Below are positions 63,947 to 64,000 of a stretch of DNA of 64,000 nucleotides, in pieces. Below the pieces are notes generated by a model. The model searched no databases. It was not told the DNA's origin and saw only the letters and a program-made list of their open reading frames with translations. The DNA comes from Merluccius polli (lineage: Eukaryota > Chordata > Actinopteri > Gadiformes > Merlucciidae). Both the position numbers and the translations under genes were made by a program. The DNA is taken from NCBI GenBank assembly GCA_030340625.1, contig JAOPHQ010002849.1, positions 101,001 to 165,000 on the forward strand, written 5' to 3'. Position 1 is the first letter of the stretch, and each line of letters opens with the position of its first letter.

Positions 63947-63970
63947 GCAGCAGCAGCAGCAGCAGCAGCA
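63947..63970 (+). repeat. (CAG)n trinucleotide repeat
   Basis: About seven cag units after aggagaaggaggag. No open frame is clear in the short remaining sequence. Confidence 0.8.
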
Positions 63971-64000
63971 CCATCTGGTCCAGCCTAAGCTTCTCATTGT

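Overview
The window looks like ray-finned (teleost) fish nuclear DNA and is almost entirely stacked transposable elements. The evidence is the set of families present: L2-type LINEs with fish-style 3' ends, Tc1 elements, hAT MITEs with 8-bp target duplications, a Helentron carrying an AP-endonuclease domain, a Ty3/gypsy element, two retrovirus-like proviruses, and abundant (GT)n and (CT)n. I see no bacterial gene organisation. The only non-transposon gene signals are a few exons of an SGNH/GDSL-hydrolase-like gene (52.3-54.6 kb, minus strand) and one weak candidate exon near 62.7 kb.

Layout. 0.7-7.7 kb: a decayed Helentron (herpes-tegument-like cysteine protease, Rep/HUH, PIF1 helicase, EEP endonuclease) ending in a tandem array built from its own 3' end. 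7.9-8.2 kb: possible minus-strand LTR remnant. 9.2-12.7 kb: minus-strand L2 LINE. 12.7-21.7 kb: minus-strand provirus (ERV-A), internally deleted and split by a hAT element (which itself contains a non-autonomous Helitron) and by a PIF/Harbinger element. 21.8-22.9 kb: hAT derivative with only a BED finger. 23.0-29.1 kb: Ty3/gypsy element with both LTRs and a hAT MITE in its primer-binding site. 29.25-30.76 kb: three hAT MITEs, two containing the same G/C-tract minisatellite.

31.7-37.9 kb is the most interesting part: a 6.24-kb unit with long imperfect terminal inverted repeats and a 3-bp target duplication. It encloses one uninterrupted 1549-codon gene. The protein has two Cys/His modules, a FEN/XPG-like acidic nuclease signature and a CXC-like tail. 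I read it as an Academ-like DNA transposon with an intact ORF.

38.2-39.0 kb is a foldback element and 39.04-39.27 kb a Helitron 3' end. 39.27-49.2 kb is a plus-strand provirus (ERV-B) with 5' LTR, tRNA-Trp-type primer site, an unusual repeat-filled leader of about 2.9 kb, gag start, a deletion to the end of RNase H, integrase, and an env split by a hAT element. 49.27-51.71 kb holds two abutting Tc1 copies, one with a full-length transposase. 52.3-53.9 kb is a 794-bp tandem duplication joining hydrolase exons to an RT fragment. 56.0-59.3 kb is a second copy of the Helitron at 13.5 kb, inverted, with a roughly 410-bp palindromic insertion whose empty site survives in the first copy. 59.4-60.3 kb is a LINE remnant; the rest is largely unannotated fish DNA.

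Few genes act together here. Most are autonomous parasites or their non-autonomous derivatives, and nested insertions with target duplications give a relative chronology.
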